Source: Paractinoplanes tereljensis (lineage in GTDB: Bacteria > Actinomycetota > Actinomycetes > Mycobacteriales > Micromonosporaceae). From it: a DNA stretch of 64,000 nt. The translations under genes and the position numbers were made by a program. Within the stretch, counting starts at the first letter, position 1. Every line of letters starts with the position of its first letter. Under the pieces are notes generated by a model that worked only from the letters and a program-made list of their open reading frames with translations, ran no database searches and was not told where the DNA came from. The stretch covers positions 62,001-126,000 of the forward strand of contig NZ_BOMY01000009.1 of assembly GCF_016862435.1 (NCBI RefSeq). Direction: 5' to 3'. Below are positions 1 through 8,666 of this stretch, in pieces.

Positions 1-1724
1 ACCGACACCCAGACGTCGTGGCCCTTGGCCAGCCAGTCGGCGAGCTGCTTGCAGGCGTTGTCGAGCACCCACGAGCCGATCCGGTTGATCAGGCCGGAGT
101 CCTCGGCCACCGGAATGAACTCGTCCGGCCGGACCGCCCCGAGGGTCGGGTGGTGCCAGCGCAGCAGCGCCTCGGCCCCGACCGGCCGCATCGACGGCAG
201 CGCCACCACCGGCTGGAAGACCAGGCGCAGCTGCTCGCGGTCGATCGCGTGCCGCAACTCGCTCTCCAGCGTGCCCCGGCGGCGCAGCAACTCGTCGTAG
301 CGGGCCTGGTAGCGCTCGACCCGGTTCTTCCCGCGCTGCTTGGCGTACCGCAGCGCAAGGTCGGCGTCACGGATCAGTTCACCGGTGTCGGCTACGCCCA
401 GGCTCGCCGACAAAAAGATCGAAATTCCCTCGACCTCGTACGGCTCACCCAGCACCGCCAGCAGTCGGTGCGCGGTCAGCGTCGCCTCTTCGGCGGTGCC
501 CTGCATGAGGACCGCGAACTCGTCGCCGCCGAGCCGGGCCGCCACGTCGCCGGCCAGCAGGTTGCGGCGCAGCCGCTCGCCCACCTCGACCAGCACCGCG
601 TCGCCCACGTCGTGCCCGCGCATGTCGTTGACCGTCTTGAAGCCGTCGAGGTCGATGCCGACCAGCACCAGCGGTTCCTCGGGGCCCTGGCTCTCCTTGA
701 GCGCCCGCTGCAGGCCACGGCGGTTGGCCAGGCCGGTGAGCGGGTCGGTGTGCGCGAGCTCGCGGAAGTGCGCCTCGCTCTGCCGCAGTTTCAGGGTGTA
801 ACGCCGCACGTCGCCCAGGGCCAGGTATTGCCGGGCGACAAGCGCGAAGCCCTCGACGCTGGCGCCCAGGTAGCCGTAGAAGTCGAACTCCCCGCCCTGC
901 GCGAGGTGCCAGCCGAGGGCGCCGACCATGGCCACCATCGGGACCACCGCGTACGCCGTACCGCGCTCGCTGACGTCGCCGACCACCTCGACCGGCCGGT
1001 CGGCGACCTTCACCGCGCGGGCGATCATGAACAGGCCGCCGGGCAGCAGCAACGAGCCGCACAGCACGTCGAAGTCGCGGTCCTGGCAGATGCCGCCGCC
1101 CAGGGCCACCGCCGCGGCGGCCACCAGGGTCACCCCGCCGGCCACCCGCACGGTGGTGAGCCGGGGCCGGTGCGCGTGCAGGGCCAGCACGATGGTCAGG
1201 CCCAGCGAGATCACCGCGAGCCCGGCCGGGACCAGGATCGACGGGCAGGCCATCGGGGTGGCGTCGCCGAGAAGCCGGGTGGGAGCGCTGAACAGCACCC
1301 ATCCGACGAACCAGATCGCGGCCGCGATCACCACGCCGTCGATCAGGTGGCGCAGGGCCGCACCCGGGCTCTCGGCCGCGCCGGGCAGCATGGCGGTGCC
1401 GATGAGCAGGAGAAGAGTGCCGATCGCGGTGCCGAGCCCCACCGCCGAGCCGAGGCTGACCCGGGGCACCGCAGCGTCGGTGATCAGGGCGCTGAGCACG
1501 CCGGCGAGGGCGGCCGCGGTGGCCAGGGCGCCGCCGAGGGCCAGTATGAGGTGTGCCCGGCGGGCGGCCCCGGTGTGCCGGCGACCGGAATTGCCCAGCA
1601 GGGCAACGGCCGGGACGGCGATCAGAAGACCGGCCAGCCCGGCCAGCTCCACGCCGGACGGTGATTGCACGGGAACACTGTGCCCGAGATCGCTCCGAAT
1701 GGAAATCCCGAGCTGTGGACGCAT
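1..1724 (-). CDS. Membrane GGDEF-EAL protein (c-di-GMP turnover), C-terminus cut off by window edge
   Basis: Read on the minus strand, an open frame runs from about 1724 to the window edge. The N-terminal ~280 residues form several hydrophobic helices. A GGDEF domain follows, opening with the [12 protein letters not shown] motif and carrying an intact active site ([11 protein letters not shown], around 540-510). Next is the start of an EAL domain (EALLRWHHP near 155-180), so both diguanylate cyclase and phosphodiesterase activity are possible. The frame is still open at base 1 (reading ...DVWVSV), so the last part of the EAL domain is missing here. The ATG at 1724 has no clear ribosome site. 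A GTG at 1670 is an alternative start and would leave more room for the divergent ilvD promoter. The protein is probably in the cytoplasmic membrane with its catalytic domains inside. Confidence 0.9.
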   Translation of the reverse strand, partial: MRPQLGISIRSDLGHSVPVQSPSGVELAGLAGLLIAVPAVALLGNSGRRHTGAARRAHLILALGGALATAAALAGVLSALITDAAVPRVSLGSAVGLGTAIGTLLLLIGTAMLPGAAESPGAALRHLIDGVVIAAAIWFVGWVLFSAPTRLLGDATPMACPSILVPAGLAVISLGLTIVLALHAHRPRLTTVRVAGGVTLVAAAAVALGGGICQDRDFDVLCGSLLLPGGLFMIARAVKVADRPVEVVGDVSERGTAYAVVPMVAMVGALGWHLAQGGEFDFYGYLGASVEGFALVARQYLALGDVRRYTLKLRQSEAHFRELAHTDPLTGLANRRGLQRALKESQGPEEPLVLVGIDLDGFKTVNDMRGHDVGDAVLVEVGERLRRNLLAGDVAARLGGDEFAVLMQGTAEEATLTAHRLLAVLGEPYEVEGISIFLSASLGVADTGELIRDADLALRYAKQRGKNRVERYQARYDELLRRRGTLESELRHAIDREQLRLVFQPVVALPSMRPVGAEALLRWHHPTLGAVRPDEFIPVAEDSGLINRIGSWVLDNACKQLADWLAKGHDVWVS

Positions 1725-1762
1725 GTGGCTATTTACGGAAACCGCAGTGGCAGACTGAGGGG

Positions 1763-3610
1763 ATGCCTGACCTGCGTTCCCGGACCTCGACCCACGGTCG
1801 GACCATGGCCGGCGCGCGTGCCCTCTGGCGCGCCACCGGGATGACCGACGACGACTTCGGCAAGCCCATCGTGGCGATTGCCAACAGCTTCACCCAGTTC
1901 GTACCCGGGCACGTGCACCTCAAAGACATGGGCGGCATCGTCGCCGACGCCATCGCCGAGGCGGGCGGCGTCGGGCGCGAGTTCAACACCATCGCCGTCG
2001 ACGACGGCATCGCGATGGGCCACGGCGGCATGCTCTACAGCCTGCCCAGCCGTGAGCTGATCGCCGACGCGGTGGAGTACATGGTGAACGCGCACTGCGC
2101 CGACGCCCTGGTCTGCATCTCGAACTGCGACAAGATCACCCCCGGCATGCTGATCGCCGCCCTGCGGCTCAACATCCCGACGGTCTTCGTCTCCGGCGGC
2201 CCGATGGAGGCCGGCAAGACGGTCGCGATCGAGGGCATCGTGCACGAGAAGCTCGACCTGATCGACGCGATGAGCGCGTCGGCCAATGAAAATGTGACCG
2301 ACGAGCAGCTCGGCACCATCGAGCGCTCGGCCTGCCCGACCTGCGGTTCCTGCTCCGGCATGTTCACCGCCAACTCGATGAACTGCCTCACCGAGGCGAT
2401 CGGCCTGGCGCTGCCCGGCAACGGCTCGACGCTGGCCACGCACGCTTCCCGGCGGGCGCTCTTCGAGAAGGCCGGCTCGCTGATCGTCGACATCGCCAAG
2501 CAGTACTACGAGAACGACGACGAGAGCGTCCTCCCGCGCAGCATCGCGAGCCGGAGCGCCTTCGAGAACGCGGTCGCCCTCGACGTGGCGATGGGCGGGT
2601 CGACCAACACGGTGCTGCACCTGCTGGCCGCGGCCCGCGAGGCCGAGCTCGACTTCAGCGTGGCCGACATCGACGCGATCTCGCGCCGGGTGCCCTGTTT
2701 GTCCAAGGTCGCGCCGAACAGCGTGAAGTACCACATGGAGGACGTGCACCGGGCCGGCGGCATCCCCGCCCTGATGGGTGAGCTCTACCGGGGCGGCGCG
2801 CTGAAGACCAACGTGCGGAGCGTCCACTCGCCCGATCTGGCGAGCTGGCTGGAGAACTGGGACATCCGCAGCGGAAACCCGGGCCAGGAAGCGCTCGAGC
2901 TGTTCCACGCGGCCCCCGGCGGCGTCCGCACCACCCAGCCGTTCAGCACCGAGAACCGCTGGGCGACGCTGGACACCGACGGTGAGAACGGCTGCATCCG
3001 CAGCGTCGACCACGCTTACACGGTCGACGGCGGCCTGGCGATCCTCTTCGGCAACCTCGCCCCCGACGGCTGCGTCGTCAAGACGGCCGGCGTCGACGAG
3101 AGCCTGTGGAAGTTCAGCGGCCCGGCCCGCGTCTTCGAGTCGCAGGACGACGCGGTCACCGGCATCCTCAGCAAGCAGGTGGTCGAGGGCGACGTCGTGG
3201 TGATCCGCTACGAGGGCCCGCGCGGCGGCCCCGGCATGCAGGAAATGCTCTACCCGACGAGCTTCCTGAAGGGGCGCGGCCTCGGCAAGGCGTGCGCGCT
3301 GATCACCGACGGCCGCTTCTCCGGCGGCACGAGCGGCCTGTCCATCGGCCACGTCTCCCCCGAGGCGGCGTCCGGCGGCCTGATCGCCCTGGTCGAGACC
3401 GGCGATGAGATCAGCATCGACATCCCCGGCCGGGGCATCACGCTGCACGTCGACGACGAGACCCTGGCCCAGCGCCGGCACGAGCAGGAACGTCGCCCCA
3501 AGCCGTACACCCCGGTCGACCGGACCCGCCCGGTCTCGGCGGCGCTGCGCGCTTACGCCTCGATGGCCACCAGCGCCAGCGACGGCGCCTACCGCCGCGT
3601 TCCGGAATAA
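1763..3610 (+). CDS. ilvD: Dihydroxy-acid dehydratase
   Basis: The product is 615 residues, the usual IlvD length. It dehydrates 2,3-dihydroxy-isovalerate and 2,3-dihydroxy-3-methylvalerate to the 2-keto acids in valine and isoleucine synthesis, in the cytosol. The Fe-S cluster cysteines are visible in [10 protein letters not shown] and in the [19 protein letters not shown] block. The family motifs [15 protein letters not shown] and GRFSGGTSG are also present. The ATG at 1763 starts [12 protein letters not shown], typical of the family. An in-frame extension further upstream overlaps the divergent GGDEF-EAL gene and has no family similarity. The gene stands alone and ends at a strong hairpin shared with the convergent tetR gene. 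Confidence 0.97.
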   Translation: MPDLRSRTSTHGRTMAGARALWRATGMTDDDFGKPIVAIANSFTQFVPGHVHLKDMGGIVADAIAEAGGVGREFNTIAVDDGIAMGHGGMLYSLPSRELIADAVEYMVNAHCADALVCISNCDKITPGMLIAALRLNIPTVFVSGGPMEAGKTVAIEGIVHEKLDLIDAMSASANENVTDEQLGTIERSACPTCGSCSGMFTANSMNCLTEAIGLALPGNGSTLATHASRRALFEKAGSLIVDIAKQYYENDDESVLPRSIASRSAFENAVALDVAMGGSTNTVLHLLAAAREAELDFSVADIDAISRRVPCLSKVAPNSVKYHMEDVHRAGGIPALMGELYRGGALKTNVRSVHSPDLASWLENWDIRSGNPGQEALELFHAAPGGVRTTQPFSTENRWATLDTDGENGCIRSVDHAYTVDGGLAILFGNLAPDGCVVKTAGVDESLWKFSGPARVFESQDDAVTGILSKQVVEGDVVVIRYEGPRGGPGMQEMLYPTSFLKGRGLGKACALITDGRFSGGTSGLSIGHVSPEAASGGLIALVETGDEISIDIPGRGITLHVDDETLAQRRHEQERRPKPYTPVDRTRPVSAALRAYASMATSASDGAYRRVPE

Positions 3611-3667
3611 AACGACGAGAACCAGATAAATACGGGCATCACCTTCTACGACCGCACAACGACCGAA

Positions 3668-3702
3668 CCCGGGCCAGGCACCAGCTAGGTGCCTGGCCCG
3701 GG
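3668..3702. terminator. Bidirectional terminator hairpin between ilvD and tetR
   Basis: A perfect 15-bp stem (cccgggccaggcacc / ggtgcctggcccggg) has a 5-base loop, agcta. It lies between the convergent ends of ilvD and the TetR gene. No long T-run follows, as is usual in high-GC actinobacteria. Confidence 0.85.
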
Positions 3703-3757
3703 CCGTCGGCCGCTTCCGGCCCGTTCCCGGTGGTTGCGCTCCAACCAAAACCCCAGG

Positions 3758-4324
3758 TCAGCGGGCAGCGGTCACCTCGGTGAGGCGGACCAGGGTCGCG
3801 CGCATGAGGTCGGGCAGCGAGCCGTCGGGCGGGCCGGCCACCCACTGCTCGAAGGCGACCCGCAGCACCACCGTGCCGGTCTCGGCGGCCAGCGACGCGT
3901 CGCGGGCCGGGACGCCACGGCGGCGCAGGCCCTCGGCCATGGCGGCGGCGATCGAGGCCATCTTGATCAGCTCGCGCTCCAGCAGCTCGGCGTTCGCGAA
4001 GATGACCGACATGCGCAGCCGGGAGTGTTCGTGGTCGCGGCCCAGGAACACGGTCGACGCGTCCAGCGCGGCCGCGACCGCCTCCATCGGAGTGGCCGTG
4101 GCCGGCGCCGCTTCGAGGGCCGCGAGCATGCCGTCGCGCAGCCGTTCCGAGCCGGCGAAGAGCACCTCACGCTTGTCCGCGTAGTGCCGGAAGAACGTCC
4201 GGGCGGTCACCCCGGCCTCGCTCGCGATGTCGGCCACGGTCGTCTGCTCGTAGCCGCGCTCCGCATACAGCCGGAGCGCCGCCGCCTGTAGGCGACCCGC
4301 CGCGCCTTCCTGCCACCTTGCCAC
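3758..4324 (-). CDS. TetR-family regulator
   Basis: The product is 188 residues. The N-terminal helix-turn-helix is typical of TetR (LYAERGYEQTTVADIASEAG, then VTARTFFRHYADK), followed by an all-helical ligand domain. It starts with GTG at 4324. It is divergent from an SDR gene and an MFS exporter gene. The 83-base intergenic region holds two copies of a TGTCA-N5-TGACA palindrome, so it probably represses its own gene and the neighbouring pair. The inducer is unknown. Confidence 0.93.
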   Translation of the reverse strand: MARWQEGAAGRLQAAALRLYAERGYEQTTVADIASEAGVTARTFFRHYADKREVLFAGSERLRDGMLAALEAAPATATPMEAVAAALDASTVFLGRDHEHSRLRMSVIFANAELLERELIKMASIAAAMAEGLRRRGVPARDASLAAETGTVVLRVAFEQWVAGPPDGSLPDLMRATLVRLTEVTAAR

Positions 4325-4339
4325 GACATGATTCTAGTC

Positions 4340-4356
4340 ATGTCACACGATGACAT
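4340..4356. promoter_or_regulatory. Palindromic operator copy 1, probably TetR site
   Basis: The inverted repeat is ATGTCA-cacga-TGACAT, just upstream of the tetR start. It shares the core TGTCA-N5-TGACA with the second site at 4376-4394. An overlapping CATGA...TCATG repeat lies at 4327-4342. This is a likely TetR binding site; the assignment rests on position and repetition only. Confidence 0.6.
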
Positions 4357-4375
4357 CGCTCGTGCTAGCGTATTC

Positions 4376-4394
4376 GATGTCATCAAGTGACATC
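4376..4394. promoter_or_regulatory. Palindromic operator copy 2 in the SDR leader
   Basis: The inverted repeat is GATGTCA-tcaag-TGACATC, ending 13 bases before the SDR start codon and next to its ribosome site (ctggagg, 4396-4402). It has the same core as the site at 4340-4356, with centres 37 bases apart. Binding here would block transcription of the SDR and MFS genes. Confidence 0.62.
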
Positions 4395-4407
4395 ACTGGA
4401 GGTTGCA

Positions 4408-5289
4408 ATGCGCATCTTCGTCACCGGCGCATCCGGCTGGATCGGCTCCGCCACCACCGCCGAGCTGCTCAAAGCCGGCCACCAGGTGGTCGGTCTGGCC
4501 CGCTCGGACGAGTCCGCCGCCAAACTCGAAGCCGCGGGCGCCGAGGTCCGCCGCGGCGACCTGGACGACCTCGACGGCCTGCGTTCCGCCGCCACCGAGG
4601 CGGACGGCGTGATCCACCTCGGCTACAAGCACGACTTCTCGCCGGCCGGCATCGCCGAGGGCGCCCGCGCCGACACGGCCGCGATCACCACGCTCGGTGA
4701 TGCCCTGGTGGGCACCGGCAAGCCGTTCGTGATCGCCTCGGGCGTGGTCGGGCTGGCCCCCGGCCGGACCGCGACCGAGCAGGACCAGCCCAACCCGGCC
4801 GCCCACCCGCGCAGCGCCAACGCGGCGGCCACCCTGGCCTACGCCGACCGCGGCGTGCGCTCGGCGGTAGTCCGGTTCGCGCCCACCGTGCACGGCCGCG
4901 GCGACTACGGGTTCATGGCCTTCCTGGTCGACATCGCCCGGCGCAACGGCGTCAGCGGGTACCCCGGCGACGGGAGCAACCGCTGGCCGGCCGTGCACGT
5001 GTCGGACGCCGCCGCCCTGGTTCGGCTGGTCGTCGAGCAGGCCCCGGCCGGCACGTCCTGGCACGCGATCGCCGAGGAGGGCGTGACCTCCCGGGAGATC
5101 GCCGAAGCGATCGGCCGCGCGCTCGACCTGCCGGTGAAATCGGTGCCGGTCGAGCACTTCGAGTGGCTGGCCATGTTCTTCGCCATGGACGCCCCGGTGT
5201 CCAGCGAATACACCCAGCACACGCTCGGCTGGAAGCCCACCGGCCCGGGCCTGGTCGCCGACCTCGACGCCGGTGCCTACACCGGCTGA
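4408..5289 (+). CDS. NAD(P)-binding SDR / NAD-dependent epimerase-dehydratase family protein
   Basis: The product is 293 residues. The Rossmann glycine motif TGASGWIG is at the N-terminus (MRIFVTGASGWIGS), and the sequence matches extended-SDR epimerase/dehydratase-like oxidoreductases. The ATG at 4408 is set by a good ribosome site (tggagg, 5 bases away). The substrate cannot be told from the sequence. It is divergent from a TetR gene, and the MFS exporter starts within 50 bases downstream. The three genes probably form one TetR-controlled unit, for example for response to a small toxic molecule. Confidence 0.9.
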   Translation: MRIFVTGASGWIGSATTAELLKAGHQVVGLARSDESAAKLEAAGAEVRRGDLDDLDGLRSAATEADGVIHLGYKHDFSPAGIAEGARADTAAITTLGDALVGTGKPFVIASGVVGLAPGRTATEQDQPNPAAHPRSANAAATLAYADRGVRSAVVRFAPTVHGRGDYGFMAFLVDIARRNGVSGYPGDGSNRWPAVHVSDAAALVRLVVEQAPAGTSWHAIAEEGVTSREIAEAIGRALDLPVKSVPVEHFEWLAMFFAMDAPVSSEYTQHTLGWKPTGPGLVADLDAGAYTG

Positions 5290-5336
5290 GATTCCCGGCC
5301 GGGCAACCTCCCGGCACGATGCATCGTTGCGGGGTA

Positions 5337-7907
5337 GTGAGCGTTGATGAATCACCGCAGCTCGGTCATCGCCAGATCCTCGAGGTGCTCGCCGGCCTGA
5401 TGCTCGGCATGTTCCTCGCGGCCCTCGACCAGACCATCGTGGCGTCGGCGATCCGCACCATCGGCGACGACCTGCACGGGTTGTCGATGCAGGCGTGGGT
5501 CACCACGGCGTACCTCATCACCGCGACCATCTCCACCCCGCTGTACGGCAAGCTCTCCGACATCTACGGCCGGAAACGCTTCTTCCTGGCCGCCATCACG
5601 ATCTTCGTGCTCGGCTCGGCGGCCTGCTCGTTCGCCACCTCGATGTACACGCTGGCCGGCTGCCGGGCCCTGCAGGGGCTCGGCGCCGGCGGCCTCTTCT
5701 CGCTGGCCCTGGCGATCATCGCGGACGTGGTCCCGGCCCGGGACCGACCCCGCTACCAGGGCTACTTCCTGGCCGTCTTCGGCATGTCCAGCGTGCTCGG
5801 CCCGGTCGTCGGTGGCTTCTTCGCCGGCGCCGACGAGATCCTCGGCATCGCCGGCTGGCGCTGGGTCTTCCTGGTCAACGTGCCGATCGGGATCGTCGCC
5901 CTGCTGGTGGTGGCCCGGGTGCTGCGGCTGCCGCACCAGCGCCGCAACCACCGCATCGACTGGTGGGGCGCGGTCACCATCTGCGTCTGCCTGGTGCCGC
6001 TGCTCACGGTGGCCGAACAGGGCCGCGCCTGGGGCTGGACCGATCTGCGGTCGCTCGCCTGCTTCGCCGTCGGCGGCGTCGGCCTGCTGGCTTTCCTGCT
6101 GGTCGAGTCGCAGATGAAGGAGGAGGCGCTGATCCCGCTGCGCTTCTTCACCAACCGCACCTTCGCGCTCACCTCGGCCGGCGGCTTCGTGATCGGCATG
6201 GGCATGTTCGGCGGCCTCGCGCTGCTACCGCTGTACCTGCAGATCGTCCGAGGCGCGAGCCCCACCGAGTCGGGCCTGCAACTGTTGCCGCTGACCGCCG
6301 GCATCATGCTCGGCTCGCTCGTCTCCGGCCAGCTGATCAGCCGCACCGGCCGCTACAAGCCGTACCCCGTGCTCGGTGCGCTGCTGATGGTCGGCGGCCT
6401 GCTGCTACTGGCGACTCTCGGGGTGGACACCCCGTACTGGCGTACCGGGATCTTCATGGGGGTCTTCGGTCTTGGTCTGGGTTTTGTCCTGCAGCCGATC
6501 ACCCTGGCCGTGCAGAACGCGATGGCGAAGTCGGAAATCGGCGTGGCCACCGCGTCGGCGACGTTCTTCCGCCAGATGGGCGCAACCGCGGGCACCGCGA
6601 TCTTCCTCTCCATCCTGTTCGGCACGGTCGGCGACCGGATCGCCGAAGCCTTCGCCACCGACACGGCCAGGCGTGCGGTAGCCGATCCGGCCCTGGCCGC
6701 GCTGCCGGCCAACAAGCCGTTGCTGGCGATGCTGCAGAACGGCGGCGCGGCGTCGCTGGACGACACGTCGTTCCTGGCCAGGGCGTCACCGGCGCTGGCC
6801 CGCCCGTTCCAGTCCGGCTTCTCCACCGCGATGGACCACATCTTCCTGCTGGCCGCCGCCATCCTGGTCGTAGCGTTCATCCTGTTCCTGCTCCTGCCCC
6901 AGGCGTCCCTACCCGCCAAGCCCACCCCGGCCGCTGACCCCGAACCGGCGCCATCACCCCCCGCCATGCCTCCCCCGCCTGCGTCTCCCACCATGCCTTC
7001 GGCTGCGGCGGACGCCGCGCCCTCGTCCGCCGCTATGCCGGTGGCCGCCGCGTCTGCGGCTGCCGGCTCGTCCTCATCGGAGCCGACCGCTATGCCGACT
7101 CACGCCGAACACCGCTCTGCCTCAGCCGTCGTCGTCGGCGGGCGGATCGACAGTGCCGACGGCAACGTCCTGGCCGGGGCCACCGCGACGGTCGCCGACT
7201 TCGAGGGCGGGCACGTGGCCCATGCCACGACGGACGCGGACGGGGAGTTCCGGCTGTCGCTGCCGCGCGGCGGCACGTTCATGCTGATCTGCGCGGCCGA
7301 GGACCATCAGCCGGCCGCCGTCCTGATCAACGCCGGCTCCGGCGAGATCCGCCGGGTGTTGTCGCTGGCCGTGGCAAGCCACGTAGACGGCCGCATCACC
7401 GACCGCCGCGACCGCCCGGTGGCCGGCGCCACGGTCACCCTGACCGACCTGTCCGGCGCCGTGGTGGCCACCGCGACCACCGACGCCGAGGGCCGCTACC
7501 GCATGTCCGGCCTGGACCAGACCGACTACATGCTCACCGCCACGGCCGAACACGCCCGCCCGGCCACCCGGATCATCTCCCCCGGCCGTTCCCGCCAGGC
7601 CGACCTGGTCCTGACGATCGGCGGCACGCTGACCGGCATCGTCCGGGCGGCGTCCTCCGGCCGCCCGATCCCCGAGGCCTCGGTGGTAGCGGTAAACGAA
7701 CTGGGCGAGGTCGCCTGCTCCACCAAGACCGACGGCGAGGGCCGCTACGAGCTGCGCGACCTCCCACCGGGCGTCTACACGGTCGCCGCGAGCGGCCACG
7801 CCCCGGTGGCCACCCGAGTAGAGATGACCGGCGACCACACCGACCACGACATCCTGCTCGGCACCCCACGCACGTTCGCGGACGCGAACTCCGGTACCCG
7901 ATCCTGA
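5337..7907 (+). CDS. DHA2-type MFS transporter fused to three carboxypeptidase-regulatory-like repeats
   Basis: The product is about 856 residues. Residues 1 to ~525 are a 14-helix drug:H+ antiporter of the EmrB/QacA class (LDQTIVASAIRTI, then GKLSDIYGRKR for the loop 2-3 signature). Residues ~525-595 are a Pro/Ala-rich linker. Residues ~595-856 hold three repeats of a carboxypeptidase regulatory-like beta-sandwich, recognisable by ATTDADGEFRL, ATTDAEGRYRM and TKTDGEGRYEL. In a 14-helix protein such a tail would depend on the true topology, and the repeats are usually extracytoplasmic. GTG 5337 follows a gcgggg stretch; ATG 5319 is an alternative start. It lies 47 bases after the SDR gene and is probably cotranscribed with it under the TetR regulator. 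Confidence 0.9.
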   Translation: MSVDESPQLGHRQILEVLAGLMLGMFLAALDQTIVASAIRTIGDDLHGLSMQAWVTTAYLITATISTPLYGKLSDIYGRKRFFLAAITIFVLGSAACSFATSMYTLAGCRALQGLGAGGLFSLALAIIADVVPARDRPRYQGYFLAVFGMSSVLGPVVGGFFAGADEILGIAGWRWVFLVNVPIGIVALLVVARVLRLPHQRRNHRIDWWGAVTICVCLVPLLTVAEQGRAWGWTDLRSLACFAVGGVGLLAFLLVESQMKEEALIPLRFFTNRTFALTSAGGFVIGMGMFGGLALLPLYLQIVRGASPTESGLQLLPLTAGIMLGSLVSGQLISRTGRYKPYPVLGALLMVGGLLLLATLGVDTPYWRTGIFMGVFGLGLGFVLQPITLAVQNAMAKSEIGVATASATFFRQMGATAGTAIFLSILFGTVGDRIAEAFATDTARRAVADPALAALPANKPLLAMLQNGGAASLDDTSFLARASPALARPFQSGFSTAMDHIFLLAAAILVVAFILFLLLPQASLPAKPTPAADPEPAPSPPAMPPPPASPTMPSAAADAAPSSAAMPVAAASAAAGSSSSEPTAMPTHAEHRSASAVVVGGRIDSADGNVLAGATATVADFEGGHVAHATTDADGEFRLSLPRGGTFMLICAAEDHQPAAVLINAGSGEIRRVLSLAVASHVDGRITDRRDRPVAGATVTLTDLSGAVVATATTDAEGRYRMSGLDQTDYMLTATAEHARPATRIISPGRSRQADLVLTIGGTLTGIVRAASSGRPIPEASVVAVNELGEVACSTKTDGEGRYELRDLPPGVYTVAASGHAPVATRVEMTGDHTDHDILLGTPRTFADANSGTRS

Positions 7908-7915
7908 TGCAGCGA

Positions 7916-7944
7916 CGCCGCCGCACCGGCTGGGTGCGGCGGCG
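7916..7944. terminator. Bidirectional terminator hairpin
   Basis: A perfect 12-bp stem (cgccgccgcacc / ggtgcggcggcg) with a 5-base loop sits between the convergent MFS and peroxiredoxin genes. Confidence 0.8.
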
Positions 7945-7968
7945 CCGGCTGCGGCTGACCCCGCCAGG

Positions 7969-8628
7969 TCAGCTCGCCGGCTGCGGGACGATGCGGATGT
8001 ACGGCTTCGGCTCTTTCCAGCTGCCGAAGATGTCGCGGGCCTGATCGTTGTTGACCGAGCCGGCGATCACGACGTCGTCGCCCTGCTTCCAGTTCACCGG
8101 GGTGGCAACCTTGTGCTTGGCGGTCAGCTGCAGCGAGTCGATGACCCGCAGGATCTCGTCGAAGTTGCGGCCGGTGGTCATCGGGTAGAGCAGGATCAGC
8201 TTGATCTTCTTGTCCGGGCCGATCACGTACACGCCGCGGACCGCCTGGTTGTCGGCCGCCGTGCGGTCGTTCGGGTCGCCGCTCACGTCGGCGCCGAGCA
8301 TGCCGTACGCCTTCGAGACGACGAAGTCGGCGTCGCCGATCATCGGGTAGTTCGGGGCGGTGCCCTGGGTCTCCTCGATGTCGGCGGCCCACTGGGCGTG
8401 CTTGTCGACCGGGTCGACGGACAGCGCCATGATCTTGACCCCGCGGCGGTCGAACTCCGGCTTGATGGCGGCCATGAAGCCGAGCTCGGTCGTGCAGATC
8501 GGGGTGAAGTCCTTCGGGTGCGAGAACAGCACTGCCCACGAGTCGCCGATCCAGTCGTGGAACGAGATCGCACCGTCTGTGGTGGCGGCCACGAAGTCGG
8601 GGGCGGTGTCACCGATGGTCAAGCTCAT
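7969..8628 (-). CDS. 1-Cys peroxiredoxin (Prx6 type)
   Basis: The product is 219 residues. The active-site block is HPKDFTPICTTELG, where the cysteine is the peroxidatic residue, and the Prx6 C-terminal arm motif TPVNWKQGDDVVI is present. It reduces hydrogen peroxide and organic hydroperoxides in the cytosol. No second resolving cysteine is evident, which fits the 1-Cys group. The ATG at 8628 is supported by gggaga upstream; a longer in-frame extension to 8925 has no similarity and overlaps the regulator gene. It lies 38 bases downstream of the BTAD regulator on the same strand and could be cotranscribed with it. Confidence 0.95.
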   Translation of the reverse strand: MSLTIGDTAPDFVAATTDGAISFHDWIGDSWAVLFSHPKDFTPICTTELGFMAAIKPEFDRRGVKIMALSVDPVDKHAQWAADIEETQGTAPNYPMIGDADFVVSKAYGMLGADVSGDPNDRTAADNQAVRGVYVIGPDKKIKLILLYPMTTGRNFDEILRVIDSLQLTAKHKVATPVNWKQGDDVVIAGSVNNDQARDIFGSWKEPKPYIRIVPQPAS

Positions 8629-8666
8629 TGCTGTCTCCCAGGTTCGCGTTGCTGTTGGGAACGAAC

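Noticed and set aside
18..1664. Long open frame on the plus strand opposite the first GGDEF-EAL gene
   Set aside because: The composition is Arg/Gly/Gln-rich and it has no domain; it is the mirror of the real minus-strand gene and is explained by high-GC codon bias.
1733..3748. 671-codon frame on the minus strand opposite ilvD
   Set aside because: ilvD is complete with all motifs on the other strand; the opposite frame has no family similarity.
6905..7110. Possible repeat array in the MFS linker
   Set aside because: The repeated Pro/Ala codons are protein low complexity, without a fixed repeat unit.
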